Part shown: positions 33,773 through 46,446 of the stretch, one piece after another
Layout of the letters: every line of letters begins with the position of its first letter
Position numbering within the stretch: position 1 is the stretch's first letter
DNA from: Chloranthus sessilifolius
Taxonomy: Eukaryota > Streptophyta > Magnoliopsida > Chloranthales > Chloranthaceae
Length of the DNA: 64,000 nucleotides
Assembly (NCBI GenBank): GCA_021018995.1
Contig: CM037591.1
Coordinates: forward strand, 70,025,901 to 70,089,900
Reading direction: 5' to 3'
The notes under the pieces: generated by a model
Told to the model about the DNA's origin: nothing
Database searches by the model: none
Seen by the model: the letters and a program-made list of their open reading frames with translations, nothing else
Translations under genes and position numbers: made by a program

Positions 33773-36017
33773 TGTTACACAATATCATCGGAGGCATACC
33801 TCCTGAATATACAACCCAAAAAAAAAACCTAGAACCTAACTTACAACCCAAAACAAAAATTTGAGACCCAAAACGGACACAAAGCAAGGACCAGAGAGTC
33901 CAATTAGAGGCTTCAGAAGGAGAGGTGGAGCATTGGTTGGGAAATACATCCCTCCACTTGTAACACCTTCTCTTCCTCCATCTTTACCTCCTCTGCCACC
34001 GCCTCCTCAATGCTGCCTTCACTGCTCTCTAAAAAGGATCGATGTGAAGGCTAGCCTCCTCTTTCTCAATACCGCCCATTCTTAGAATAATGCCATCCAT
34101 GAGCATCACCTCAGGACAAAGATCACGTGAAAGCACCAATATTGGAGGAAATGACATCACAATCAGACGATCGGATCACCCAATATCACATAAATACGAA
34201 TATCCGAGCATAAAGGATTCAAAAAAGATAAAACTCGAGACTAAACCGAGAGATGCAAAAGAAATGAAGACTGCTGCTTATATAGAGTACAGACTCAATC
34301 ATGCGTCACGACATGGGCGCGTAACTCAGTCCCACACAGAGGAAGCCGTGTGCAAATTAAATCACGTGTCCTAAATGGAGTGCGTAATAAAACCATCACC
34401 TGCGCAGACAGCACGATGCTCCAGTCATGCGCCCCATATAAATCGTGTAATCCTATTACACAGCCCACTTACACGCATACGTCCAAACGTGTAAACAACC
34501 CCTTCAAATGTTCAATTGCATGCCCGAAACTAGGTATGCAATTCGATTGAGCGACCGATTCTAGGCGCGAAATACCTAAATTCATACATTCTCACACCTT
34601 TTACTCCCAACTCGGTCAAGATCAAAACCCTTTCTCCCATCACATAACCCCACATGAAGAAGGAAGCATTAACCACACCCTCTATCCCGTCCGACAAAAC
34701 ACCCCATCACGACGCAATCGCGGCGTAGTCCCATATGGCCTAAGATCTGCCAAAGAAAGATACATAGCAATTACATATATCAATGGTCAACACCTCATCG
34801 TGATATCTCACCAAGCAATCCGAACATCCCTCACGCAGTAGCTATCAAACCCTGTCACTCAATTGCACCACACATGTCTCATCGTGACACATCAACTTCA
34901 TCTTGTCTTACAGCCCTGACACCAATCACACCTCCTCGAAATCCTCATCATGAAACCTTGCATAGAGTCAAACTTTCTAAAAATCCCATCGCTAACTATG
35001 CCCAACCAATGCCCTATCATGGAAGTAGAGAGCCTACCTCCTAAAACTCTCACTACGCAGCATTTGCTAGACTCCAACAGAAGAAGAGGGACTCCTCCCA
35101 AATCCCATCACATCTCAAACACAAAAAAATCCTACCAGGATCCAAATGCCCCTATCAGACCTACGACCAATAATCCCTCAGCTTAACGTAGACCCCCAAT
35201 GTCCCATCACGTCTATGATCTACTATGATAGGAAGCAAGAGAAAATACTTTCTCCCGTCTCATCTCAGCCTGCAACCACCCCGACTCATCCTAGCATGCA
35301 ACTGTAATGATAAAGACCACCATGTCCCATCACAACAATCACTTCCCCAAGACATTGCATCACAACAATGGCCACCAAGTCCCTGCTGCAGTAGAAATGA
35401 AGAAAACAAAGAAAACCCTTCGAAAGTCCCATCTCGACATCACCCGTCCCATCACGGGCCACACATGTATGTATCACCACTTCAGGTAAGTATCACCCTC
35501 CCTCTTACTCGATATTGCTTCTGATATATATATTTAGCTATGATTAAGTCAAAATGTTTTCAAAACCCATCACCCTTGACTCGCGAATCGATGTAGTCCT
35601 CCCATAAGAGACAATCATCAGTATTCACCAAGAAGGTTAGACCGAGTATCCAACATGCCAAGTGTCATCTTGATAACCACATAAATGGTCGGTTCCACAA
35701 ATCCCGTACCAGTGGATTTGCTCAGCGATGTCTCAAAAGCCACATTTTTTGAAGATTTACTACCAAATTAATCTTAAGTTAAAATTCTCAAATTTTCAAA
35801 ACCCCTTACTTTCAAAACGAAAAAAAAAAAATAAAAAAAATAAAACAGCAAAAAAAGGAAACCAAAATAATAATAAACAAAGAGACCTCTTACCTACCAA
35901 AACTCATCTCATTCACCACTTACCCAAACCGGCCATTCCCCTTGGGAAACCAAGCAATGAATATATTTAATCTAAGAACTTCCAAATGCCTATTTGTAAA
36001 GGAACGCTTGACGCGCA
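33773..36017. repeat. Tat-region direct repeat 1 with bidirectional signals
   Basis: Homologous to 40563-43120 in the same orientation. It starts TGTTACAC and ends GCGCA, and is followed by ATTGGTGGGAGCAATG, weakly like an initiator-Met primer site. Leftward: TATA box 34278-34286, a leader like that of the PMD gene, and donor AG/GTATG at 33800. Rightward: TATA-like CATATAAATC near 34435 and donor CAG/GTAAGT at 35485. Between lie two clusters, GCGCG/TAATT type (34290-34560) and CCCATCGCGA type (34680-35480). LTR or promoter module; I cannot decide. Confidence 0.5.
34278..34286 (-). promoter_or_regulatory. TATA box in repeat 1, same promoter type as PMD gene
   Basis: Minus strand CTCTATATAAGC, followed by a leader with TGTGATATTG and GATCCGATCG segments that align with the PMD leader at 19975-19995. 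Confidence 0.55.
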
Positions 36018-36059
36018 TTGGTGGGAGCAATGATATGCCCGGTCTGACATGACTTGCAA

Positions 36060-36950
36060 AAGCATTAGAAACCATTGACTTGATGCACACAAGACAAGAA
36101 GACGACGAAGAATTCGCGATGTTTGCTAACCGCTAGAGGAGGCTCGCTGCCCGAATAGGGAATCAAATAAAAGAAAATGATGTGATAGAGATTATGATCA
36201 TGAATGCCCGAGAACCCCTTTGAAGCACTCTCATCTTATGCGACCATAACGACTTCACAAGCCTTTATCAATGCGCTTTACGCATAGAATGCCGCTTGAA
36301 GAATGGGGACCTTAATCTTTCTACACTAACATCCAACGATTCCTCCTCTAATGACCCTGAGATAAACACCCTAAATGAGACTCTAAGCCCCAAACATATC
36401 AACACAATCCAAGGACAAAACCAAACAAACCCTCAACCATACCACCCATATGACCAAGCTCAAGAGCTATACACAAACCTATACCAATATCTTTACCCCG
36501 ACCAGGATCAAAACCAATACACCAATGCCATGCAAACCAACATCACTTTTTATGACTCACTATTTAACCAAACTCAATCAAGCCCTCAACTCGCATATGA
36601 CACCGGACACTCATTATGGCTAGCCTGATCTGAAGGATTGAACATCCCTCAGAGCACGTCCATGTTGTTCACTCACAACCAACTAACCTTGTCCCACGCA
36701 CCAACAAGTGTGAAATCACCTTCCGCCCTGAACTGGTCACCAAGAACACTAAAATCCAACCTATCACCGAATTCGCCCCTAAACTGAGTCAACCCATCAC
36801 CAAGCTCAATGCACTAATCCAACCTATCGCCAAAGTCACCAAACATATTCCTGAAACACCCCGACCTATCACTAAAATCACCAAAGGCGATCCCAAAGCA
36901 TCCCAGTCAACCCTTAATATCAACCAATTAACCCCTGAACCAATTTAACA
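36060..36950 (+). pseudogene. gag: Gag of a Tat-like element
   Basis: Plus-strand frame with a retrotransposon gag domain: DDEEFAMFANR then a stop where Trp is expected, RRLAARIGNQIKENDVIEIM, NAREPL, then a second stop and a segment ending ALRIECRLKNGDL (about 36080-36310). After 36310 it becomes Asn/Gln/Tyr-rich (to 36628), then after a break continues as a Lys/Pro/Ile/Thr-rich frame from about 36658 to 36950 with repeated PITK and PIAK steps. The two stops inside the domain are TAG and TGA. It lies about 60 bp after the end of direct repeat 1, as gag would after an LTR. Confidence 0.6.
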
Positions 36951-38450
36951 TATCTTAAAACCCGACAGTCTACCCACTGAAAAATATATCACCACGCTCC
37001 TTGAGTTCACACCAAAATTGACTTCACAATCAATACCCAAACTGACTCTACGATCAACCACTGAACAAACTTACATCTCGGTTCCAGAAGAAATTCTCCA
37101 ACTAATCTATCCATATACTACAACACCATTTATACTTAACCAATCACAAAGATAAACGAACCTAAATCCATGATCGAATTCGTTCCTAAAAGCACTGGCC
37201 TTCTCACTCCCAAGCCAACTCTCGGGCGAATCATCTCGCTAACCCCGAAACTAAACTTTGAACCTGAACCCTTAATCGAATCAAACCCCTAACCGAACCA
37301 ACTCCAAATTTAATCCTCGAGCTAATCCATCAACACACCATAATGCCACCTATACCCAACTCAAAACAAAACTTCTAACCTACACCCACAATCAAACCTA
37401 CCCTTGAAATCACTAACTTTCTCGCATCCAAATAAGCTCCAAAATCAATCAGGCTTGTATACATTACCGAACACGTTATCGAACACATTGCCCCACAAAT
37501 CTCATAACCGACCCCCAAATCGATCCCTACACCTACTTTAAAATGCGAACTCAATGACGAACTCATTTCCCCATCGGTCTCAGAACCAATCCTAGAATCA
37601 ATCCCCACACCTATTCTAAAACATGAACTTATTGACAAACTCATCGCCCCAACAACATCCGAATCAACTCGCGGATCAACCCCTACACCCACTCCAAACC
37701 TAAACCCACTATCAAACTCATCACCTCACCGCCTTCAAAACAAAATCTCTAACCTGAATCTGTTATCAAACACACCTCCGAACCATCCATTTCACTCACT
37801 CCAGAATCAATTGTTGTATCGATCTCAAAACCAGCTCACAACCCAACCTCTACACCTGCCTCCTAAACTCACCACCAAACTTATCACCTCACCAACCACG
37901 AAACTGAATACAAAACTCAAACCTATTATCAAAACCCGAACCCATCCTCAAACCTAAATAAATCATCAAACCTAAGACTACCATCAAACCAAAACCTATC
38001 ATCAAGCTTCAACCTAGCTTCAAACCCGAACATGAACCTATCATCAAACTTAAATTTGAACCTATTATCGAATGTGAACCCACTGTCAAACCTAAACCCA
38101 AACTTTTCACCAGAACATATCATCGAATCTACCTCTATAACATAAATATCAACCATTGAACCTATTGATAAACCAATAAAAAAATCCATCACTCCTCCCA
38201 CTCTCGAAACTAAACCCAGTTTAAATCTTACGACCCCAATCAACATTCAAATTAATATGTCGTCAAATCCTCAAATCTCTCCACAAAATGAAATTGACAT
38301 CACAACTAAATTCGTTTCTGATCACCATATCCAAATCTCCATAGACCTCATGATCCAACCCTCATAGAGCCCCAACCGGCACCAACTCCATTACATCAAA
38401 CTCGCAACACCTAACTGCCTCCCAAAATTACACAGAAAACTTTAAAACAA
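36951..38450 (+). pseudogene. Decayed Pro/Lys/Ile repeat coding region
   Basis: Plus-strand fragments keep a degenerate short peptide repeat, for example KPKPIIKLQPSFKPEHEP and FEPIIECEPTVKPKPK near 37975-38105, in shifting frames. At the DNA level it is a string of imperfect units like AAACCTATCATCAAAC. I take it as the repetitive C-terminal part of the same gag-type protein. The minus-strand Gly/Ser-rich frames here are shadows. Confidence 0.45.
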
Positions 38451-40562
38451 CCTTACGATAAACCCAAAGTGTGAATCAAACAAAACTAAACATCCACACA
38501 CCAAGGGTCCACCATGGTCCACACTTCCTTATCTTCTCCTTTTGTTATGCCTTTGTCTCACCTTATCACTCTCTTTATGAAATCAACATCACACTCCCCT
38601 TCAACTAACTCCTTTCATCAAATCAAAACAATACAACCTAGAAATATTCTTGAATAACCACCAACTAGAAATAACAATACACAAAACCTCATGGGAAGGA
38701 CCTTGTCTCATGCCCCACCCCAATGAGAGGCTAAAGAAGGTCCCTCCTGATAAGGAGACTATGACCATAAAAGATTCATCAAAAGAAGAAATCAAAATAC
38801 TCCGCACCTTATTAGATAAATCTTATGTCACTTGAATCACAAACCTAAACATAATTTCTCTCTCATCCCTAATCAATTAGATCTAGGGTGATCGAGGATC
38901 TCGAAACAGATCATCCAACGATCACTCCGACCATTCAACATGTCCCACTAAGCGGACTTCTTGCGTCAGTCCTTCCTTAAGGAACTGATCCTGTATCCTA
39001 AAAAAATAACCAAAAAAATAAATATGCAAAGCAAAAAAAAAATACTCAAATATTGAAAAATCAAAAAATATATAAACACCTAAAAATAAAAAAATACATA
39101 TAACAAATATATTTTTACCCAACAGTGTCCTTGACCCTCATATTTTGTGCCTAAAATTTCCCAACTGATACTTATATTTGACTGAAAACTCAAAGTTTGG
39201 GAGCTAGTGCTAAGGAAACAATGCCTACACAACCGCCTCGCCTAGAGGAAATCATAGGCCAAATGGGAAGTACTTATATTGTTTTGGTAGCATGCCCAGG
39301 AAACAACTATAAGGGAAGGACTTCCCAACCCTAAAAATACTATCTATAACTCAATGATCATCATGTCTCATAGCCTAAACATGCATGCTTATATAGTTAT
39401 CATCCCCGTAGTCATCACAAGAGATTCGCCAGTCGTTGGTCATTATTTTCGAAACTATTTTGCGAATCATCTGACTCATTTACTCCCCTCCTACTTGGGC
39501 AAATTGATCAAAAGGTCTAGTGGATCATAAAACTCTTTTTTTAAAATGCGAAAACTCTGGATTGTCATACACCTCTTCTTCCATTGGAGTTGATGTTAGA
39601 GCACAAAAAAAAGTAAAAATATAAGGTTCTATCAAATCTCATAATTCTTGCGTTAACAAGTTGTTTCAAAAATATATATAGAAAAGAAGAACAATCGAGC
39701 GAGAGCATGCGACGAATGAATAGTAAATGAATTCAGGAAAGCATACGCAAATTGTGAGGGCATTCCTAGTTTTTTCATTAGGAGAGCATAAATAAACCAC
39801 GAGGGCCTCCCTGGCATCTTCACACTACTAGATGTCGTCGTACGGTGGTGGGAGGAGGATAAACTCCTGCTAACCATAGAACTTAATAATTTGATGGTGC
39901 CGAAAGATGACGGAGAGCTCAATTATGGCACCACATTATCCACCTAAGGAGAAAGTAGTTGACTACTATTTCAAAAATTAGTTGAATCAGAAGCTATCCC
40001 CGGATCAATAAATCTTACCTCTTCTTCACCCTTAATTTTTTTTTCTCCGGACAATGAATCAAATGATTTTCAAAATCTCTTTGAGGATAAAGCCGAAAAC
40101 TCTCGAATGGCAAGTGATGCGATCACTCATTATCCACCATTCACCTCACCTTATTGAAGGCTACGATACATGACGATCAGTCAATACATACAAAATCAAG
40201 CCTGGCATGTGGCCAAGATAATCCAAACCACTTCCTGACATGGGATCATTACAAATGCACTCCAGGGTATCTGTAAGGTCAATAAAAGTCCCACCGTCAC
40301 TTGACACTGGGGCATGTATTTTAAGCACTAGCACCTTGATAGCGATAATCAAGTCACATGACCAACTCCCCAAACTAGGGCATATTTTTCAATTTAATCC
40401 TTACTTTTTCTACCGTAGAACCCCAAAAATAAGCACATCAAATATATGACAACAAAGGCACACTCAACATACATCGAAAATAAAAACCACCCATAAAAGA
40501 AAACTAAACACAAAACAACATGATAAACAAAAAGAAAAACTTTAAATTCATAACTAAAAATT
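38451..40562. other. Decayed internal retroelement DNA
   Basis: No frame over about 90 codons and no recognisable reverse transcriptase or integrase. A PHPNERLKKVPPDKET segment at about 38710-38757 (plus) and a Ser-rich minus segment at 39653-39922 are visible but unassigned. AT-rich at 38990-39120. Very likely remnant pol or spacer of the Tat-like element. Confidence 0.35.
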
Positions 40563-43120
40563 TGTACAAGTGTCACTAGAGGCATACCTCCTGAACATAC
40601 AACCAAAAATGAAAACACGAAACCTAACCTACAACCTAAAACGAAAATATAAAACTCAAAATGAACACAAGCCTAAAATGTGACGCATGGGAGGTCCAAT
40701 CAGAAGCACCAAAAAAGTGGGAGGAATAGTTGGGTAAAACCCTTTCCATCCATTTGGAGAACTTCCCTCCCGCCATCTTCACCTTCTAACAAAAGGGATG
40801 GATGTATACCATCTCTCGATCCCAATCACGCCATTAGAGATTGCCTTAGGACAAAGAACGCATGAAATAACGAAGATCGGAAGAAACAACATTACAATCT
40901 GATGAACAGATGCAAGATATCAAGGAAACACGGAAATTTAAGCACTCGGGAAGCAAGAGAGAAAGAAAGGTGGTAAAAATCAGAATCCGCGAGTCAAATA
41001 AGAGAGAACTTTGGCTTATATAGACGCCGATCAATTATGCACACCATAGACTGTGCGGAATTGAAACAAGCGCCAACTAACTGGTGCAGAATCCAAATTG
41101 AGCGCTAGAAAGTTGGTGCATAATTATATCTCCATCTACCTGTGAGGGCAACAAATCGAAACCATGCATTTCATGCAGCGTGGGATTGGAATCATGGACC
41201 TTTGTTGGTGTGCGGAATCCAAAGAGACGCTTGGACACCCGCTCTAGTGACCCCTTGACCTTTCAAGATTAGCCCGCTGACCCTTCGGACACGCGTACGA
41301 CCCTACGCATAATTGGATTAAGCGCCAAAGACCATGCGTGGAATTGGCAACCCAGAACCAAAAAACAAAAAATCTATGCAGGCCGAGAAGGCCCACCTGC
41401 ACACACGTACACTCATATGTATAAACTTAAAAAAACTGAACAAACCCGAACTTATATACAAAAACCCACGCAACAGAACAATGAGGAATAAATAGCAGGG
41501 GTACCTTGGAAAGATCCAAACCCAAAACCAAAATATTTAATCACCCCAGAAACAAACCAAGAGACCTAGCCCAATTCGTAAGGAAGAACATAACAAATAA
41601 ACCAAAATAAACAGCACGAACTAAAAAAAAAGTACAACAAAACAAAAATAAAATAAAATCAAACAAAATAAAACAAAATTGAATAAAAACAAAACAAAAA
41701 TCAGACAAAATATAAAAAATAAAAAATAATAAATAAATAAATAAACCTGCCCCCCGCAGTCCCATCGCAATAAACACAACCCAAAGATCTAGGACACCTC
41801 CCAATGCCCTGTGGCAATCACAACCTTGAAAAATAATAAAATACAAATACTAAATAATAATAAAAGCCCCATCACAATGCGATAATGACACCCAAATGAG
41901 GACAAAGCAGCCATAAGAAAAACCAAGTCCCATCGCACACCCGCTACCTGTCCCTCCACGATCAGAATCACTCTCCCTTGTCCCATTGCGTGACCCCACA
42001 CATCGACCAGAGAAGAGGCTGCTGACATTCCACACATGCCCATAAGAGTCCCATCGCGACACTATCCCACCATGTCGCCTCGAATGCACCCTCCATACAC
42101 CCATGAGCACACCATCACCGAAACTCTGCCACACTGTAACGCTAAGGACAAGTCTCGTTATGACACAACTACAACCCCACCTCACCATATAACCCAAGAC
42201 CTGTCAAAAAAAGAAATAAACATAACAAATCCCATTGCATAACCCTCGAACCCCACAGCGTGACCTCACACAGCACGTGACAAAAGGAAGGCTTGACTAA
42301 TGTCCTGTCACGAAAAGCAAAAAAAAAAAGAATGAACCTCCCGAAGGTCCCACCACACCAACAATCTCGACCAATGTCCCATCGCAAACATCAAAAGTCC
42401 CGTCGCGATAAACCAAACCAACCCATTACATAACCTGAAACTTAACAAACTAGAGGGGGAGATTCACCAATGTCTCATCATGAAGAAGCAGGTAGTAAAT
42501 CCGATCTCCCCGAATATCCCCTCACGACAATCAGCATGTCCCATCACCCAACAACTACCAAATCCCGCCACTACAGAAACAGAAGAGGAGAGGAAATTCT
42601 CTAACATCCCATCGCGCCCATCAATTATCAAGACCCATCGCAAACCTCTCATCATGTGCTCCAACATCCCATTGCAAGATAAACTAGGTAAGTATCACCC
42701 CTTTCACTTGATATTTTGTACAAATATAATTAATTAATATTAAGTTTAACGTTATCAAAACCTGTCTCTCTCGATCTGTAAATCACTGTAGTCCTCCCAT
42801 AAGAGACAATCATCAGTATTCGTGAGAAGGCTAGATGGAGCATCTGACATACCAAGCATCGTCTTGACAACAAAATAAAGGTCGGGTCCACAAATCTCGT
42901 ACCGAAGGATTTGTTCAGCGATGTCTCAGAAGCCACATTTTTTGAAGTTTTACCACCGAATTGATCTTAAGTTAAAAACCTGAATTTTTGAAACTCCTAT
43001 CTATAAAATTCTCACCTCTCATCACTCCAATCCATTCTTTCCCCTGAGAAATTGAACACTAAGTATACTCAACTCTAAGAAATCACAAATGTCTACTAGA
43101 AAGGCACCCCTGACGCACCA
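40563..43120. repeat. Tat-region direct repeat 2
   Basis: Second copy of 33773-36017, about 2.56 kb, starting TGTACAAG and ending GACGCACCA, followed by TTGGTGTGAGCAAGGA. It keeps the leftward TATA box (41015-41023), leftward donor AG/GTATG (40588) and rightward donor AG/GTAAGT (42687). The CCCATCGCGA-type cluster (about 41750-42680) is longer than in repeat 1, which accounts for the size difference. The sequence after it also resembles that after repeat 1, so the pair looks like a tandem and not a simple LTR pair. Confidence 0.5.
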
Positions 43121-43523
43121 TTGGTGTGAGCAAGGACGCCCCCGGTCTGACATGGCTTGCTAAAACCTTCGCCATCACATTACATCATATTATTTGGTCA
43201 CTTGAGTTTGTCTCTAGACATTCGTATGATGCCCCCCGGTTATGTCAATTTCCCTCTGTTTCTCTGCCCCTTGCAATAGGTCGCGATATACAGCGGGATG
43301 CTACTTACAGCCACAGATGAGGATAATCCCCTCGAGAACTATCACTGGGCCCCCGAATTCTCCTCCTTAGCTTGCGCTGATAGATAAGAAAGCCAAGCAC
43401 TTCATGTAAACTCCTCAGTTCACATTTGTGATTTCCTAAACAAACGAGAAGGCACCTTGGAAGAGGGGTGTTTACTTCTTCAATGCATTCTTAGTCCACA
43501 GGAACATGCCGAAGATGGGCATC
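43121..43523 (+). other. Short internal segment between repeat 2 and the Tat LTR
   Basis: Its first 60 bp (with CCCGGTCTGACATGGCTTGC) match the start of the gag-bearing segment after repeat 1, then homology fades. It ends in a purine-rich GAAGATGGGC stretch (43511-43520) just before the LTR start, in the position of a polypurine tract. Confidence 0.4.
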
Positions 43524-45227
43524 TATAGACACCCCAATTTTACCCTCTCAAAGTATACAAACCTGTTCGGTCAACCATTTACCCTGCCCGATCTTCAGAG
43601 AAGGACTGACCTTCTCTGAAGACCTTAAAACCCTAAATACGGGGACCATATATTGAAATAATAGTATATGGCTGAGACCCAGGCTGAAATAATAGCTTTG
43701 TGACTTGGACCCGACCCGATCTGGGAAGATCCTGAATTCTGCGCACTTATAGATGTGTGTAATTTGATTGCATGCATGGATACACGTACATAATTGGTCC
43801 CAGGTGGACCGGGCTCTCTCTTCCGACAGATTACCTTAGGACCTGAATTGCGAGTAGGGCATCATGCGCTTAATTCAATTACATGCAGATTGATTCGCGC
43901 ATAATTAGTCCTACTTGGATTGGGCGTAGATTACAGTGCACCCCCTAAAGTCAATGATTGCACACATACACCCTTCAACGGAATTGATTCCACGTATTGG
44001 CCCACACGGGGAATCAGTCTAGAGCTGGACTGGGACTCTACTTCCCAAGACCGTTCGAACTCCATGATTTCGCGTATACTTTAGTGCGCGGAATCGAATT
44101 CCACGCAGATACACATGCACGAAATTGGTTCCAAACCCTAATGGAATTAGGACACCCGGTCAGTCGGCCATCCTCGAGTTCATGAACGACTCAAACAGAA
44201 TTAACCGTTGTGGATCCTGCGCTTAGTTCGATTCCACGTAATGTCCCATGCACTCAATTCACCAATTGTGCACATGGCCACACGCACAAAATTAGCCTGA
44301 TACCTTTGAAAACCCACCTCCTACCCTATGCCCAAACACATCAATTTCAATAGAAATCTCCCCTCTCTTGAGGTCAAGCCTCTCCCAAGCTCGAGTCGTT
44401 TCTCTTTGCAGTCCTAGAAGGAGGAAGAAGCACATGGCTTCAGGTAATCACTTTCTAGTTCTTAATTTTTAGTTCTAGTTCTTAATTCTTAGTTCAAATC
44501 CTTAGTTTTTTAGTTCTAATTCTAGATTCGTAGTTCTGAGATCTTTAGGTTTTAATTTCTAGTTCTTAATCCTTAATTTCTAGTGCTAATTCTTAGTCCT
44601 TAGTTCTTAATTTTCTAAGTTCTATATCTTAGTTCTCACTTTCAGGTCCTAGTTCTTAATTCTAGTTTTAGTCCCTGATTTCTCACTGCTAGTTCATAGC
44701 CTTCAGTTCTACTTCTAATTCATAGACCTTTAAATTTCTTAATTTCGATCTTTAAATCCTTAAACCCTTAATTCAAATTTAGTTTTTAAATTTTCAGTAT
44801 TCACAAAATAGCCCTTAGCCAATCCATTTGCCCAAGGGAGCTTACGGAGGGTACCGGGAATGGGCCCGATCCCCTTAGCATAACGGGCCACAACTCCCTT
44901 GTATTTCCTAGTTAGAGTAGTATTAGGAGATCAACTTAATCATAATTAGAGTAGTATTAGGAGACTAACTCAATTAGAATCAGAGTAACATTAGGGCAAC
45001 AATAATTAGAATTAGAGCAACAATAAGAAACCCAATCAGTTAGAGTTAGAATGGTACTAGGAAACCTGCGATTACTCAAACCCAAGGAAGGATAAGGAGA
45101 TAAAGATATCTAAACTTAGAGCAGGATTAGAAAACTAGGTTTGACAGACTACAACTATTGGAGTCGGCCGGCCGACGTTCAGTAAAGCGTGATCAGTGAC
45201 GTATTGGAACATCGATAAATATCTGCA
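43524..45227 (+). repeat. Tat-type LTR
   Basis: Starts TATAGACACCCCAATTTTA, like Tat LTRs (which begin TGTAGACACCCC) with the TG lost. It ends CTGCA just before a primer-site-like TGGCGATTGCACC at 45230. It contains a perfect 12-bp inverted repeat (43593-43621), a GCGC/AATT motif cluster (43735-44285), a low-complexity tract of TTAGTTCTTAA steps (44450-44790), and a few 30-40 bp repeats with TTAGAGTAGTATTAGGAGA (about 44930-45060). About 1.7 kb. Confidence 0.5.
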
Positions 45228-45229
45228 GC

Positions 45230-45246
45230 TGGCGATTGCACCACCC
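45230..45246 (+). other. Tat-type primer binding site, degenerate
   Basis: TGGCGATTGCACCACCC, compared with the TGGCGACTCCACTGGGG type used by Tat elements (tRNA-Arg). It starts two bases after the LTR end. Confidence 0.45.
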
Positions 45247-45335
45247 ATGTACTTTTCATTTAAAATTTGCCTCTTTAATTTCAGTAATTTAATATTTCAT
45301 AGTTTATTACTCCATCATCCCTAGCAAGAGTCTAC

Positions 45336-46446
45336 AGGACCGAATTGGGCCACTTCTTTCAAGGACTGAAAGGAACCCATAAAAATTGCGTACCAACACC
45401 AGGGTCTACCCACTCATTTGTAACACCACAATTCGTAGTAGAACTGAATGTCACTCCCGAGCCTTTGGAATTTATTCTGTCAGTGTTGGTTTCAACTAGG
45501 AACTCAGTGAGTACGGTTACAGTGTGTCAATCGATCATCGTTGCTATCGAAGGTCATGAGACAATGGTTGATCTAATTTTGTTAGATATGCTAGGATTCG
45601 ATGTAATCCTTGGCATGGATTGGTTGTCTAACCATCATGCTAATGTCGATTGCCATAAGAAGATAGTCACGTTTCATCCCAAGAAGGGGAGATCATTTAG
45701 ATTCCATGGCATTCAACTGGACGTAGCACCTTTTATATCAGCTATGCAAGCAGAGTGACTGATGAACGATGGTTGTCTTGGGTATCTCACATTCATACAA
45801 AGTCAAAAGGAAGAGAAGGTTCACATTACCAATATTCCTATTGCATGCGAGTTTCCTGATGTATTTCTTAAAGAATTACCTAATTTACTATCAGAAAAAG
45901 AAATCAAATTTGCAGTAGACTTAGCTCCAGGCACAGAACCGGTGTCGAAAGCTCCATACCGCATGGCACCAGCCGAATTGAAAGAACTGAAGGAGCAGTT
46001 GCAAGAACTTCTTAATAAAGGATTTATTAGGTCGAGTGTTTCGCCAAGGGGAGCACCTGCACTATTTGTCAAGAAGAAAGATGGATCCAATCGGCTTTAT
46101 ATCGATTACCGACAATTGAATAAGTTGACGATAAAGAACCGCTATCTGCTCCAAGGATTGATGACCTCTTCGATCAATTACAAGGGGCGAGATTCTTCTC
46201 CAACATAGACTTAAGGTCGGGTTACCACCAATTGAGGGTGAAAGCTAAAGACATTCCAAAAATAGCCTTCTGCACGAGATATGGTCACAATGAGTTCCTA
46301 GTGATGCCATTCAGGTTGACAAATGTACCAACATCTTTTATGGACCTTATGAATAGAGTGTTCAACCCTCACCTCGATCGGTGTATAGTTATCTTCGTAG
46401 ATTACATCGTTATTTATTCGAAGACGAGAGAACACGAACAACACTT
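45336..46446 (+). pseudogene. pol: Tekay-type chromovirus protease-reverse transcriptase fragment
   Basis: Protease part at 45390-45740 with PGSTHSFV (the Asp before Pro-Gly-Ser is replaced by Thr), VILGMDWL and VDCHKKIVTFHP. A TGA at 45759 stands where Tekay elements have CGA. The reverse transcriptase part runs from [13 protein letters not shown] through [39 protein letters not shown], a one-base deletion near 46150, DLRSGYHQL, then [10 protein letters not shown] at 46390-46420, where the second catalytic Asp is Tyr. It is cut by element C at about 46447. The rest should lie right of the window. Confidence 0.85.

Noticed and set aside
37375-38246. Two Gly/Ser/Phe-rich minus-strand frames of 105 codons
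   Set aside because: Antisense shadows of the plus-strand Pro/Lys/Ile repeat. The plus reading keeps the repeat unit better.
40240-40449. Asp-Thr-Gly-Ala motif suggesting an aspartic protease
   Set aside because: Only the short motif fits. No flanking protease segments are recognisable and the frame is 69 codons, so I left it unassigned.
33773-43120. Calling the two Tat-region direct repeats a simple LTR pair
   Set aside because: Sequence after both repeats looks like the same 5' internal region, and a leftward promoter sits in each. The pair may be a tandem or promoter module, so I kept the call open.
44450-44790. Possible microsatellite gene or small RNA cluster
   Set aside because: Only a degenerate TTAGTTCTTAA low-complexity tract in the Tat LTR; no structure or frame.
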